DNA from: Promethearchaeia archaeon
GTDB lineage: Archaea; Asgardarchaeota; Lokiarchaeia; Sigyniarchaeales; SOKP01
Length of the DNA stretch: 56,235 nt
NCBI GenBank assembly: GCA_029856145.1
Contig: JAHQWK010000006.1
Location: forward strand, 1-56,235
Direction of reading: 5' to 3'
Both the position numbers and the translations under genes were made by a program. Below the pieces are notes generated by a model. The model was not told the DNA's origin, searched no databases, and saw only the letters and a list, made by a program, of their open reading frames with translations. Numbering within the stretch: position 1 is the stretch's first letter; every line of letters starts with the position of its first letter. This document shows positions 1 through 8,637 of this stretch, piece by piece.

Positions 1-69
1 ATAAATCCCTTCTTATAAATTTTAAATATTTAAAATCTAGCGACAATGTTTCATCCTGAAATTTTACAT

Positions 70-792
70 TTATTTCTTTTCTTTCCAGAGAGGATTTGGG
101 AATCCTTTATGATGAATTTTTCCATGACATGAACGACAAATCCTAATAATTTTTTCCGGTTTATATTTTATATGATGGTTAACTTGTACGTCTTTAATTC
201 CACATAGTTCACATAACTTAAAATCTTGAAAATGCTGCGATTTGTATTCTTTCATCTCGTACTCAATTGTTCTACAAACTTCACAATAATTAACTTCAAG
301 GCTTTGATCTATTCCTTCATCGTATAGTTCAATCCAATCTTTTTCCAGAATTCCCCAGTTAACCTCTTGTAATATATCTTCACCACACCGATTACAGTAA
401 CCACTTGGAATTTTATCTAATCCGAACATCCATCCATCTGGTTCACATTCCTCATAAAACGAGACTCTTGGAGAGCATCCAGATCGCTCTAAAAGGATAA
501 ACTCAGGTAAAAATATTTTGAATGGTAAATCAATGAAATAGACCAGTGGACTTGGATCTGACCAAATGGGTACAAGCTCAGTCCCCCTCATATCCGCAAA
601 AACAGCACCTTTAACCTTGAAAATTTGATCATCTCTTGACTTGAATTCAGTCTCAATGGGTTTATAAAACAAGTTAGGCTTTTTACTGCTATCTTTATAT
701 CCAAGTTTTCTTAATTTCTGCCCAGTTTCGATCATCTGATACCAAACTGATTCTTTATATATAGGTCTCCCATCTTTATTTTGTCTAATCAT
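70..792 (-). CDS. HNH-type zinc protein
   Basis: A 240-residue protein whose last 47 residues form a treble-clef HNH-like module: CELCG (about 194-198), then VNHHIKY, then CRSCHGKIHH. This is the zinc-stabilised HNH nuclease layout, so DNA or RNA cleavage is possible. Two more zinc knuckles occur in the middle (CNRCGED and CEVCR). The first 130 residues resemble nothing I recognise. It starts one base after the stop of the upstream gene at 794-1537, so the two are almost certainly co-transcribed. Both read away from the HEPN-TPR gene at 1707. The module is visible; nuclease activity is inferred, and a purely structural zinc finger is the alternative. Confidence 0.7.
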   Translation of the reverse strand: MIRQNKDGRPIYKESVWYQMIETGQKLRKLGYKDSSKKPNLFYKPIETEFKSRDDQIFKVKGAVFADMRGTELVPIWSDPSPLVYFIDLPFKIFLPEFILLERSGCSPRVSFYEECEPDGWMFGLDKIPSGYCNRCGEDILQEVNWGILEKDWIELYDEGIDQSLEVNYCEVCRTIEYEMKEYKSQHFQDFKLCELCGIKDVQVNHHIKYKPEKIIRICRSCHGKIHHKGFPNPLWKEKK

Positions 793-793
793 T

Positions 794-1537
794 CTAAATT
801 TCCCCTAATTCTTTTTTTCTCTTAAAAATATAATGATCCATTCCCCATCCCATATCTGAAATTTCAGGCGGATCTTGTTTTATTGTCATCAATTCCCATC
901 CTTGACTTCCAAAATAATTTAGGATATCAGAAAGATATTTACATATTTCATTGTTATCGTCTATGATGTGATACCATCCTTGACCATTTAATTCATTGAA
1001 TTCATAATAATGCACATATTCTGATTCTGATTCTTTGAAATCGGGAAAGTAAAGTTCCATATAAGGGTTCTTCTCTTTGTAAATCTCCCTGATTTCGATT
1101 TCCTTATATTCCCAGATGTAATTTCCAGTTCCAATCTTTTCAATTTTTTTTTTATAAGACAATTTTTTAATAATGTTAATATCTTTGCAGTCCTGACAAC
1201 ACGTTATTACATTATCCCAATTATGATCATCTTTCAAATATGGATCTTTGAGTCGAATTAATAATTTATTTGGTTCTTTTTTCTTTTGGCAAATCTGACA
1301 TGTATTTTTATCTCTATAAAAGTAATTTTCCTCAAGATCTTTCCTTAATTTAATGATCTTAGGCTTATCTCCTACAATCTCAAAGTAATCTGGATTTCTA
1401 TTAATTCTTTGGACGACTGTATTAGGATCAAGATTCAGACGATCAGCTAATTTTTTATACGTATATGGTCTGAAATTTGTCTTTATATACACATCTATTA
1501 TTTGTCGAATAGACTTAGGTATTTTAGTTTCTAACAT
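794..1537 (-). CDS. winged-helix plus zinc (degenerate HNH-like) protein
   Basis: A 247-residue protein. Residues about 9-62 look like a winged helix: YTYKKLADRLNLDPNTVVQRI is a helix-turn-helix, followed by a wing-like strand. Then comes a zinc module with CQIC at 80-83 and CCQDC at 113-117, separated by a DHNWDN stretch that recalls a worn HNH fold. The C-terminal 100 residues are acidic and aromatic, with GQGWYHIIDDN and GSQGWELMTIKQ repeating a G-Q-G-W idea. It is the first gene of a two-gene operon with the HNH protein at 70-792. DNA binding is a reasonable inference; the rest is unknown. Confidence 0.65.
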   Translation of the reverse strand: MLETKIPKSIRQIIDVYIKTNFRPYTYKKLADRLNLDPNTVVQRINRNPDYFEIVGDKPKIIKLRKDLEENYFYRDKNTCQICQKKKEPNKLLIRLKDPYLKDDHNWDNVITCCQDCKDINIIKKLSYKKKIEKIGTGNYIWEYKEIEIREIYKEKNPYMELYFPDFKESESEYVHYYEFNELNGQGWYHIIDDNNEICKYLSDILNYFGSQGWELMTIKQDPPEISDMGWGMDHYIFKRKKELGEI

Positions 1538-1706
1538 CTTATTATGACTAATTCCTCTATTTTTAAGTATAATAATGAATATCCAATATTTAAATGTAAT
1601 GTAACAATGACATCTATTTAAATCAAGTATGACATTCTACTAATTTAGTTATGATAACTTGTTTTAATAGTATAAGAGGTTTAGTATATTATAGGTGCAA
1701 TATTAA

Positions 1707-3800
1707 ATGAAAGCAGAATTAAAAATAGAAGTAGATGCTAAATTAGAATATTTTGTTGAATTACCTTTTAGCCTTTCATTGCCTACAGGATTATATTCAT
1801 TAAACATTCCAAATCAAATCAAAATTAGAAGAGACATGTATTATTTACAAAAAGGCAATGAACTTGAAAATATTTCAACTTTAGAAAAAATATATCTAAC
1901 TCAAGACCAGCTATTTAATGAAGATGGATTAGTTGATGAATCCTATTCAATTTATCCATACAAAAGAAAAATGAAAACTGTTTTATTCATAAGTTACAAG
2001 GTTCCATTTTTCTTAACGATTGAAAAAGAAGAATTCAGGACCAAATTAGTGAACAGAGAATTAAAAAATAGAGATATTTCATTTCCTCAAGGTCTATTGC
2101 GTTCATTCTATGATAGATTCAAAAATCAATTGAATATTTTTTTAAAATACTATTCCAATTTTTTTCCAATTAATAGTTCAAAGCATATAACTCAACATGA
2201 AATTCGCCCTCTTTCCAACTATGAATTGAGTAAATGTGAATCTGGAATTAACTTAATAATAGAAGATTTCGGGGTTCAATTGCCGCCAATTATTGAAGAT
2301 TCAGGAAATTATTTTGGGATTCCAGAATCTACATTTCTTAATCCTCAAAAGACAAAAGAATTTGAAAACTATATTCTAAATCGGAAAAAAATTCCAATAT
2401 TACCACATCAAGAATTTTTTAGTTTAGCTCGAGTACTCTTTAGAACAAATAAGAGTGATTTGTTATCAAATATTATTCTGAATACTATGACGTCTTTCGA
2501 AGCTATTCTTCATACGCTTGAATCTGAGGATCCGAATTTCATTAAGTTCAAAACGAAAAAGAAAAGGATTTTAAGCTTTTATTTTGATTCTTATAGAAAA
2601 AAGGCTAATCAACGCAAGATGACTCAAAAAGCACAACGAAAATTAGCAATTATTTTGAGAAATTTTATCCCTGAAATTAAACAGTTTCGAAGATCTAGAA
2701 TAGTGATTCAATACTTGAATTTTGGTAGATTAATTAGAAATGAAATCATACATGATGGTATTTTAAGTTTTAATGAAAAAAAAAATCGAATAAGGTTCAA
2801 TTTCGTAATGCTGAATAAGAATATAAAAAGAAGATTAGGGATTAATATTAAAGTTTGGTGGAATTACGTATTAAATGCCTATGATGCTTTTAACCAACAC
2901 ATATTACAGTTGAAATATCCCTCAATAAACTGGGATCTTTCAAGTAGTTATAAAAAAACTCATATTGCTACATCAACTCAAAAATCTGAAGGAAAATCAG
3001 TTCTAGTGATCCCAAATTATGATTGGAGAGAAGTTGATTCACATAATATTGAATTGCCTAAATTTGCAGTTCCACCTGAAAAATTCCCAGTTGGTATCCT
3101 TACCATCGATAATAAACTAATTAATCTAAATATTGATTATTCAAGGGGTAAATATGAACTAGTATCCCAAAAATATGTAAATGGTGAAAAATTTTTTGCT
3201 GAATGGATAATTTTCAAATTTGATTTTACCTATGATGAATTTAAGCATCATTTCAAAGAGAAATCATTGAATATAGTAATTGATCGAGAAAATCAATTTT
3301 ATATTTTTAGAAGTTGTTTGAACTGTGATTTTATTATTCCAGTTCATAGGAATATTCAGTATAAAAATAATTCCTGTCCTAAATGCAAATCTAAAATTAA
3401 CCTTGAAACATATCAAAAGGAAGCTTTAACTGCTCTTTTTGTTAATGCGTTTAATAAAAAAAAATACAGGTATGCATTAAAGTACGGTAAAAATGCACTA
3501 AATATTGACCAAAACGATCCAAATTTATGGAATGATATTGGTATTACTTATCTAAAACTTAAAAATTTTGATCAAGCAATTTTAAGTTTTGAACAATCAA
3601 GGAAAATTGATAAATCTTTACCAGATCCTTATTACAATCTAAGTTGCTCGTATTCATTAAAAAAGGATACAGATTCCGCTTTAAAATATCTTCAGAAGGC
3701 CATAAAGCTCAATCCAGAATTTAAAAATAAGGCTCTAAAAGATCCTGATTTCGATAACATTAGGGATACAGCTAAATTTATAATTTTATTAAAGAAATAA
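1707..3800 (+). CDS. HEPN-like, zinc ribbon and TPR protein
   Basis: A 697-residue soluble protein with three recognisable parts. A helical centre (about 245-395) carries RNEIIHDG at 344-351, matching the R-x4-H signature of HEPN nucleases and preceded by SFEAIL as in Apea-type HEPN domains. A zinc ribbon follows, with CLNC at 537-540 and CPKC about 17 residues later. The last 115 residues are about three TPR repeats (YALKYGKNALNI, AILSFEQSRKI, ALKYLQKAIKL). The N-terminal 240 residues are unassigned. HEPN domains often act as RNases in defence systems, and the divergent HNH neighbours fit such a locus, but this is inference. The HEPN call rests on a short motif. Confidence 0.6.
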   Translation: MKAELKIEVDAKLEYFVELPFSLSLPTGLYSLNIPNQIKIRRDMYYLQKGNELENISTLEKIYLTQDQLFNEDGLVDESYSIYPYKRKMKTVLFISYKVPFFLTIEKEEFRTKLVNRELKNRDISFPQGLLRSFYDRFKNQLNIFLKYYSNFFPINSSKHITQHEIRPLSNYELSKCESGINLIIEDFGVQLPPIIEDSGNYFGIPESTFLNPQKTKEFENYILNRKKIPILPHQEFFSLARVLFRTNKSDLLSNIILNTMTSFEAILHTLESEDPNFIKFKTKKKRILSFYFDSYRKKANQRKMTQKAQRKLAIILRNFIPEIKQFRRSRIVIQYLNFGRLIRNEIIHDGILSFNEKKNRIRFNFVMLNKNIKRRLGINIKVWWNYVLNAYDAFNQHILQLKYPSINWDLSSSYKKTHIATSTQKSEGKSVLVIPNYDWREVDSHNIELPKFAVPPEKFPVGILTIDNKLINLNIDYSRGKYELVSQKYVNGEKFFAEWIIFKFDFTYDEFKHHFKEKSLNIVIDRENQFYIFRSCLNCDFIIPVHRNIQYKNNSCPKCKSKINLETYQKEALTALFVNAFNKKKYRYALKYGKNALNIDQNDPNLWNDIGITYLKLKNFDQAILSFEQSRKIDKSLPDPYYNLSCSYSLKKDTDSALKYLQKAIKLNPEFKNKALKDPDFDNIRDTAKFIILLKK

Positions 3801-3859
3801 GTCTTTTTTGCATTATCTTGAAGTTTACTAGGCTTCTAGAAAGAATTTCTTAATTTTTC

Positions 3860-3952
3860 GCTGAAATCCCGAGGGTAATGGAAGATAAAGGCTATTATGA
3901 CTGGGTTTCAGCAAATTTGAAACGTTAGATTATTTTTTTTTCTTTTTTTTTT
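3860..3952 (+). ncRNA. strong hairpin followed by a long T tract (small RNA or terminator)
   Basis: Bases 3860-3870 (GCTGAAATCCC) pair with 3903-3912 (GGGTTTCAGC) as a 10-bp stem with one bulged T. The 32-nt loop holds a second short pairing (TAAT with ATTA). The 3' arm is followed by AAATTT, then an almost pure T tract at about 3930-3952, typical of archaeal termination. The stem-internal loop-stem shape could suit a structured small RNA such as an H/ACA-type guide, but I see no clear ACA box. It could also simply end the gene that stops at 3800. Confidence 0.35.
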
Positions 3953-4095
3953 AGCTTTTTAAAGTCATAATTCAAAATTCAAAATATTTAGAATTTTATA
4001 AATATAAGATAATAATAATTTATTTTGAAGTACATTTAAATTCTCAATTGTGATAATAAAGTAAGAAAGGTCTTTATTTTTTTAAGGAGATATTT

Positions 4096-4797
4096 GTGGA
4101 GATACTAAGTGAAGACAGATTAGATAATTTGATATTGTACTCAGAACAACGATTACAATATTTAGCGCATGACCAAATTTGGAAGGGAAAAGGAACAGAA
4201 AGTGATCCTTTTGTTATTGAAAATGCTAATATTCTCGGTCAAGCCATTTTAATAAAGAAATCGTCTTTGTATATTTCTTTTATAAACTGTAACTTTGATC
4301 ATGCTCAATTTGAGGCATGTAAAAATATTTTGTTGAAGGATTGTACATTTGAAACATTATCTTTAAGTAAATCAATGAAATTTAAAATTTATAATTGCTA
4401 CATATCTGATTTAAAATTTTCAAGGACAAAAGAAATTGTTATTAAAAAAACTGTGATTTTTGATGTTCCTACTAAATTTAGAATTAAAAACATAATTTTT
4501 GAAGATTGTCAAATTAATAATGAATTTTTGGATTATGTATTAAGAAAGAAGCTTGGTGGGTTTTATTCAAAAATTAAAGAAATTATTGTATCTTTCATAA
4601 TAATAATAATCTTATTTATTTTTTATAGGCTCTTTTGGGCCACCTATGCTTTAAATTACTCAGATGTTAAAAGCCTATTTTTAATTGTTAGTGTAATTAT
4701 TGTATTACTAATAATTTTATGTTTTTCTTCATTTTATGAATACTTAGCTAAAAGGAAAGTTCCAAAAATAATTATCTCAGAGAGTAAAAAAATCTAA
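4096..4797 (+). CDS. beta-helix-like membrane-anchored protein
   Basis: It starts at GTG, with a good Shine-Dalgarno AAGGAGA at 4084-4090, 5 bases upstream. Residues 1-155 show regular short beta-strand repeats (YISFINCNFDHAQFEACKNILLKDCTF), the style of right-handed beta-helix or NosD/PbH1-like proteins, with Cys and Asn at turns. Two hydrophobic segments follow at about 162-183 and 195-215, with a lysine-rich end (KRKVPKIIISESKK). The beta-helix part probably sits on one side of the membrane with the two helices as anchor. There is no signal peptide, so the N-terminal part may be cytosolic. Function unknown. It runs tail-to-tail with the gene at 4802-5131, 4 bases apart. Confidence 0.6.
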   Translation: MEILSEDRLDNLILYSEQRLQYLAHDQIWKGKGTESDPFVIENANILGQAILIKKSSLYISFINCNFDHAQFEACKNILLKDCTFETLSLSKSMKFKIYNCYISDLKFSRTKEIVIKKTVIFDVPTKFRIKNIIFEDCQINNEFLDYVLRKKLGGFYSKIKEIIVSFIIIIILFIFYRLFWATYALNYSDVKSLFLIVSVIIVLLIILCFSSFYEYLAKRKVPKIIISESKKI

Positions 4798-4801
4798 TAC
4801 T

Positions 4802-5131
4802 CTACTCTTGGTAGCTTTCGAAGCATTTCCATGAGTCAACAAGTAATTGGTATTCGAAGTATTCATCATGTATTTTAGATCTTGGATTCTTACGCTTACT
4901 TTCTGTTTTTATCAATTTACCAATGATTTCAATTTTATCTGCGCAAGAAATTGAATCCTTAGTATATATTACAATTTGATAACCATCATGTAGATCGAAG
5001 TAATTCATATACGGATGGGAATCTATAAAAACAGTAAGATGTTGCCATATTTCTTTAGCTAATATTCCTATAATTTTAACAGTTTTTCCTACATTACCTT
5101 CAAAATTAGAATATTTGGTAATGGTAATCAT
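4802..5131 (-). CDS. small conserved-looking protein, possible OB fold
   Basis: A 109-residue protein. The pattern GKTVKIIGILAKEIWQHLT, HDGYQIVIYTKD, KIEIIGKLIKTE, YQLLVDSW resembles the five-strand alternation of OB-fold nucleic-acid-binding proteins, where a strand carrying V-x-G is followed by a second G-x-L strand. No zinc, membrane or catalytic motif is seen. It is a single gene with AT-rich upstream sequence. The OB-fold idea comes from hydrophobic patterning only, so I call it hypothetical. Confidence 0.5.
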   Translation of the reverse strand: MITITKYSNFEGNVGKTVKIIGILAKEIWQHLTVFIDSHPYMNYFDLHDGYQIVIYTKDSISCADKIEIIGKLIKTESKRKNPRSKIHDEYFEYQLLVDSWKCFESYQE

Positions 5132-5270
5132 AGTTGTGATTATTTTAAGAAATTCTAATTTATAACATCTATTTTCTTAAATAATTAATCTTGATTTTAG
5201 ATTTTTAAGAATCTGCTATTATGAAAACACTTAAAAGAATAAGATAAAAAAGAACTTGTTAAAATTTGAT

Positions 5271-5498
5271 TTATGCTTTCTCGATTTTCAAATAATAATT
5301 TTCTGCTTCTTTTTTATATTCCAAAATCTTATCTTCACGCTTATCTAAATATCGCTTAATATTTTCTCCTGCTTCTCCATAATCACCTGTTACTTCAAGA
5401 ATTTCTCCACTTTGCATCTCAAGTAGCTGTCTCTTAGTTTTAGCCACAGGCATTGGACAAACAAGTCCAGAACAATCTAATTTATATAAATCTGGCAT
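5271..5498 (-). CDS. tusA: TusA/SirA-family sulfur carrier
   Basis: A 75-residue protein with the family hallmark CPMPVAK at Cys14 (the CPxP motif), where the active Cys carries a persulfide. The remaining fold, LEMQSGEILEVTGDYGEAGENIKRYL, is standard for TusA/YedF/SirA, and the length is normal. TusA-like proteins accept sulfane sulfur and pass it on for tRNA thiolation or cofactor synthesis. It lies 23 bases behind the DsrE-family gene on the same strand, the usual partnership, so the two probably form a sulfur relay. The regulator read from the other side of the promoter is LysR-type. Confidence 0.9.
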   Translation of the reverse strand: MPDLYKLDCSGLVCPMPVAKTKRQLLEMQSGEILEVTGDYGEAGENIKRYLDKREDKILEYKKEAENYYLKIEKA

Positions 5499-5521
5499 TT
5501 TTTAATCACTCTCTTTCATAA

Positions 5522-5881
5522 TTAGGTAAATAGAACGTTATCCGCTTCTTCACACATTTCAACAAATCCATGCATCGTTGTTTTTTCAATTCCATCCATT
5601 AACTCATCTTCAACCATTCCACGTGCTTTCATACACACGCCACATGCTTTCACATTTGCTCCTTCAGAAATTACATCTTTCATCCAATTTGCTATATTAT
5701 CATAAGTAGACGGATTTTGATTCTTTTTCCCTACAAAAATTCCATCTTCTACTAAAAATATATTAACTTTATGTTCTTCTAATAATGCTGTATAGGCAAA
5801 TCTTAACATAGTGTAAGGGCGTTCCTTAGTGTATGCACCATCTCCGATAACAATGGTAAAAACCTTCCTTTTTTCAGTCAT
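5522..5881 (-). CDS. DsrE/DsrF-family sulfur-relay protein
   Basis: A 119-residue protein with a flavodoxin-like alpha/beta fold: VFTIVIGDGAYTKERPYTMLRFAYTAL, then VNIFLVEDGIFVGKK, then NVKACGVCMKARGM. Cys80 and Cys83 lie where DsrE-fold proteins carry reactive cysteines, and the length is typical. It is the first gene of a two-gene unit with TusA at 5271-5498, and probably exchanges persulfide with it. The promoter region 5882-6057 is shared with the divergent LysR-type gene. No DsrH or dissimilatory sulfite reductase genes are nearby, so a biosynthetic or detoxifying sulfur relay is likelier than respiration. Confidence 0.85.
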   Translation of the reverse strand: MTEKRKVFTIVIGDGAYTKERPYTMLRFAYTALLEEHKVNIFLVEDGIFVGKKNQNPSTYDNIANWMKDVISEGANVKACGVCMKARGMVEDELMDGIEKTTMHGFVEMCEEADNVLFT

Positions 5882-6018
5882 AGTTAATTATCTCTATTAA
5901 ATTTAAGTTTAAAATAGGTCCTCGATTTGTAATTACACAAAAATTAGATTATTTAATAATTTTTTCGTAATTATCTATTAAAAAAATTGATAAATAAGAA
6001 AAGAGTTATTATCTTATA

Positions 6019-6026
6019 TTTAAATA
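6019..6026 (+). promoter_or_regulatory. TATA box of the LysR-type gene
   Basis: TTTAAATA lies 32 bases ahead of the ATG at 6058. That predicts a transcript start near 6050 and a nearly leaderless mRNA, as is common in archaea. It lies in the shared intergenic region with the DsrE/TusA unit. Confidence 0.5.
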
Positions 6027-6057
6027 GAATATGATATCTTTCAAGCGGATTTAATGT

Positions 6058-6957
6058 ATGAATCTTGAATACTTAAGAAACTTTGTTAAATTGACACAAT
6101 ATAAGAGTTTTTCAAAATTAGCAAAAGAGCTTCCTATCTCACAAAGCACATTATCACATCAAATATCTCAATTAGAAAAAGCTTTTGGAGGAGTTGTGCT
6201 AATTAATAGAACTACAAAGAAATTTGAGTTAACAAAAGCTGGTAACCTTTTACTTAAACATGCTCAACAGATAATAGAGATATACGATAGTTGTAGATTA
6301 GAAATCTCCAAATTTATTGATCAACTAGAAGAAGATATTATTATATCCGCCTCAACAATTCCCGGTTCTCATATTTTGCCGCGATATATAGCAGATTTTA
6401 GAAATAAAAACCCAATCATAAATTTCAAAATACTGATTAATAACTCTCAAAAATCTTTAGAGAATTTGGAAAAGGGAACCGCAGATTTCGCAGGCATTGG
6501 CAGTTTTATGAGTTATAATGAGAGAGATTTTGATTACATTAAAATAGGAGAAGATGAATTTAAATTTATATGTTCACCTAACCATGAATTATTAAAAAAT
6601 GAAAAAGATGCTGCAAATTTTGATGATCTTCTTAAATTTCCTTTTGTATGGAGAGAAAAAGGCTCTGGAATGAGATATACATTTAAACAACAATTTCCAG
6701 ATTATAAAAAGTTGGATATTGAATTAGAGATAAATGATAATGATTCAATCATTTCTACTGTTAGTGAATCTAACTACATTGGTATTATGAGCGATATAAT
6801 GGCTGATAAAGCAGAATCAGCCGGATTAATTAAATCTTTGAAAATTAGAAATTATCCTGTTATCGATAAAAGACCATTATACTTTGTTAAACTAAAACAA
6901 AAACAATTAAGTCAGTTAAAAAAGAAATTTTGGGATGAGATAGGATCAAATTTCTAA
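6058..6957 (+). CDS. LysR-family transcriptional regulator
   Basis: A 299-residue protein with the full LysR layout: an N-terminal winged HTH (1-60; FSKLAKELPISQSTLSHQISQLEKAFG), a linker helix, and a periplasmic-binding-like effector domain (about 90-295; IIISASTIPGSHILPRYIADF, later GIMSDIMA). It is divergent from the DsrE/TusA operon across 176 bases, the classic LysR arrangement, so it likely senses a sulfur-related ligand and controls that pair as well as itself. This target is inferred from position only. LysR proteins are of bacterial type and have to work here with an archaeal TBP/TFB promoter. Confidence 0.92.
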   Translation: MNLEYLRNFVKLTQYKSFSKLAKELPISQSTLSHQISQLEKAFGGVVLINRTTKKFELTKAGNLLLKHAQQIIEIYDSCRLEISKFIDQLEEDIIISASTIPGSHILPRYIADFRNKNPIINFKILINNSQKSLENLEKGTADFAGIGSFMSYNERDFDYIKIGEDEFKFICSPNHELLKNEKDAANFDDLLKFPFVWREKGSGMRYTFKQQFPDYKKLDIELEINDNDSIISTVSESNYIGIMSDIMADKAESAGLIKSLKIRNYPVIDKRPLYFVKLKQKQLSQLKKKFWDEIGSNF

Positions 6958-6992
6958 AAAATGAAAAAATTAAGAATAGATAATAAAACAAT

Positions 6993-8444
6993 TTACTTTA
7001 TCAAAACACCAGCTTGATCAAAGTTGAGAAACGCACTTATTTTTTCTTTTAGAGGGTATATCCCTTCTTTTAGAAGAATCACTAGAAAGAACGCGATAAA
7101 TACAATCGAGCCTAAACCAGGAGCAAATCCACTTAAAATATCTATGAAACTAGATGTAGGGTCCCAAGAGAAAAAAGTATAAACTAAAGAAAACCCAGCT
7201 ATTAAAATTGAGATAAAAGATATTATTGCTGCTGTTCTTTTACTGAGATTTAAATGTATTGGTCCAAGTTCAAGTCGGAAATATTTCGGTTGTACGATTA
7301 TTGATAAGATTGTGTGGCTGATCACTTTATCCTCAAATTCTATGTATACATTTAAGAATCTTCTCTCACTTTCTTTCTTCTTCTTTTTCTTATCTTTGGA
7401 TTTCAAGGGCATAATTGAAAAAATCATGACTGGAGGATTTACCGCATCCTTTTTTACTTCCACTTTTCCATATATTGGATGTACCTCAAAACCCTCACCT
7501 TCAATTTTAAGGTCAAGAACAGGAGGTTCTTTCTTAGTTGTTACTATCGTAAATGTAGTTTCATAAACAGTTTTGCCCTCTTCGTCAACAATCTTCAATT
7601 CTTTATGTGAGAAATACACATAAAACAGATAGCTTCTCTGTTGCATCATAACAGAATAGTATTGAAGCCCCATATTAATCTCATATACGATTGGTTGAGG
7701 TTCTTCAGGAACAACTATAGAAGGTGCAAGCGTGGGTTTTGGTGGTGGAGCACCAAAACTAGCTAACTCATCTGAAGGAGGACCGCTAGAAGGTGGAGAT
7801 GGAGGTGGAGGAGCTGTTGTAGATTCAGGAGATCTAGCGGGAGCACCACCACCAGGAGGAGTTGGTTTCTTAGTACTAGGATCAGGTGAAGGTAATGCTC
7901 GGGACTTTTTTTTAGCTTTTGGAGCTTCCTGCAATCTCCTAGAATCTTCCCTTTCCCTAATATCTCTTTTTAATACTTTCTCTTCCTCAAATGCTTCTTC
8001 TTTATATTTTACATCATCATCCATTGATGACAATATTTCATAATCTTCATCATACATTTCTTCCTCTTCAGGCTCAAAAATTTCATCTATCTGTTTTTCT
8101 GCAATTTTGTCTTTTGTTTCAAGCTTCCCCTTTTTTTTTTCCAGTGTTTCCTCTTTTTTTTCTGGTTTCTTTTTCTTCAATAATTTAAGATGTTTAAGTT
8201 TCATTGTTTCAGGGATTTTGGTATTACTAACAAAATCTATGATATATAGATCATTGCGTTCTATTTGAATTTCTTTTAAAGATGCAAAGATATCATCTAA
8301 AATCTTGCTAATCCTTGTCGATTTCTTATAAATCCCAACAAACATGAAATCTAAAATCTCTGCAGAGAAAATATTAGTTTTTTTATCATAGAATATCCTA
8401 TTAGTTGGAATTTCAAGGCTAGAAATACTTTTTAAAGATTCCAT
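6993..8444 (-). CDS. proline-rich membrane protein of unknown function
   Basis: A 483-residue modular protein. A 90-residue alpha/beta N-terminal domain is followed by a Lys/Glu-rich stretch (about 90-175) and a Pro/Ser/Gly linker (about 180-245; TKKPTPPGGGAPARSP and PPPPSPPSSGPP). A beta-rich domain comes next (about 255-400), then two transmembrane helices (about 405-427 and 445-462) and a short tail. The N-terminal and low-complexity parts are probably cytosolic. The low-complexity DNA produces long spurious open frames on the other strand (7312-8188). A cytoskeleton- or scaffold-like membrane role is conceivable for such Asgard proteins, but nothing identifies it. Confidence 0.6.
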   Translation of the reverse strand: MESLKSISSLEIPTNRIFYDKKTNIFSAEILDFMFVGIYKKSTRISKILDDIFASLKEIQIERNDLYIIDFVSNTKIPETMKLKHLKLLKKKKPEKKEETLEKKKGKLETKDKIAEKQIDEIFEPEEEEMYDEDYEILSSMDDDVKYKEEAFEEEKVLKRDIREREDSRRLQEAPKAKKKSRALPSPDPSTKKPTPPGGGAPARSPESTTAPPPPSPPSSGPPSDELASFGAPPPKPTLAPSIVVPEEPQPIVYEINMGLQYYSVMMQQRSYLFYVYFSHKELKIVDEEGKTVYETTFTIVTTKKEPPVLDLKIEGEGFEVHPIYGKVEVKKDAVNPPVMIFSIMPLKSKDKKKKKKESERRFLNVYIEFEDKVISHTILSIIVQPKYFRLELGPIHLNLSKRTAAIISFISILIAGFSLVYTFFSWDPTSSFIDILSGFAPGLGSIVFIAFFLVILLKEGIYPLKEKISAFLNFDQAGVLIK

Positions 8445-8637
8445 TTTCGATATAACCTTTTTTTTACTTAAATGAAGTTTAATTAAGTTTTAATAATTAA
8501 GAATTGACTTTTTATAAGTTTTTATAATGATATAATACCTAATATAGTTATCAACTTATTTATATTGAAGAGTCTTTAAGATTAATTAAGATTCCAATCT
8601 AAATACAAATAAGTAATAAAAAGAATATGGGATAAAT

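Noticed and set aside
7312..8188. Plus-strand open frames opposite the proline-rich membrane protein
   Set aside because: They mirror low-complexity coding on the minus strand and show Gly/Phe-rich compositions with no family signal.
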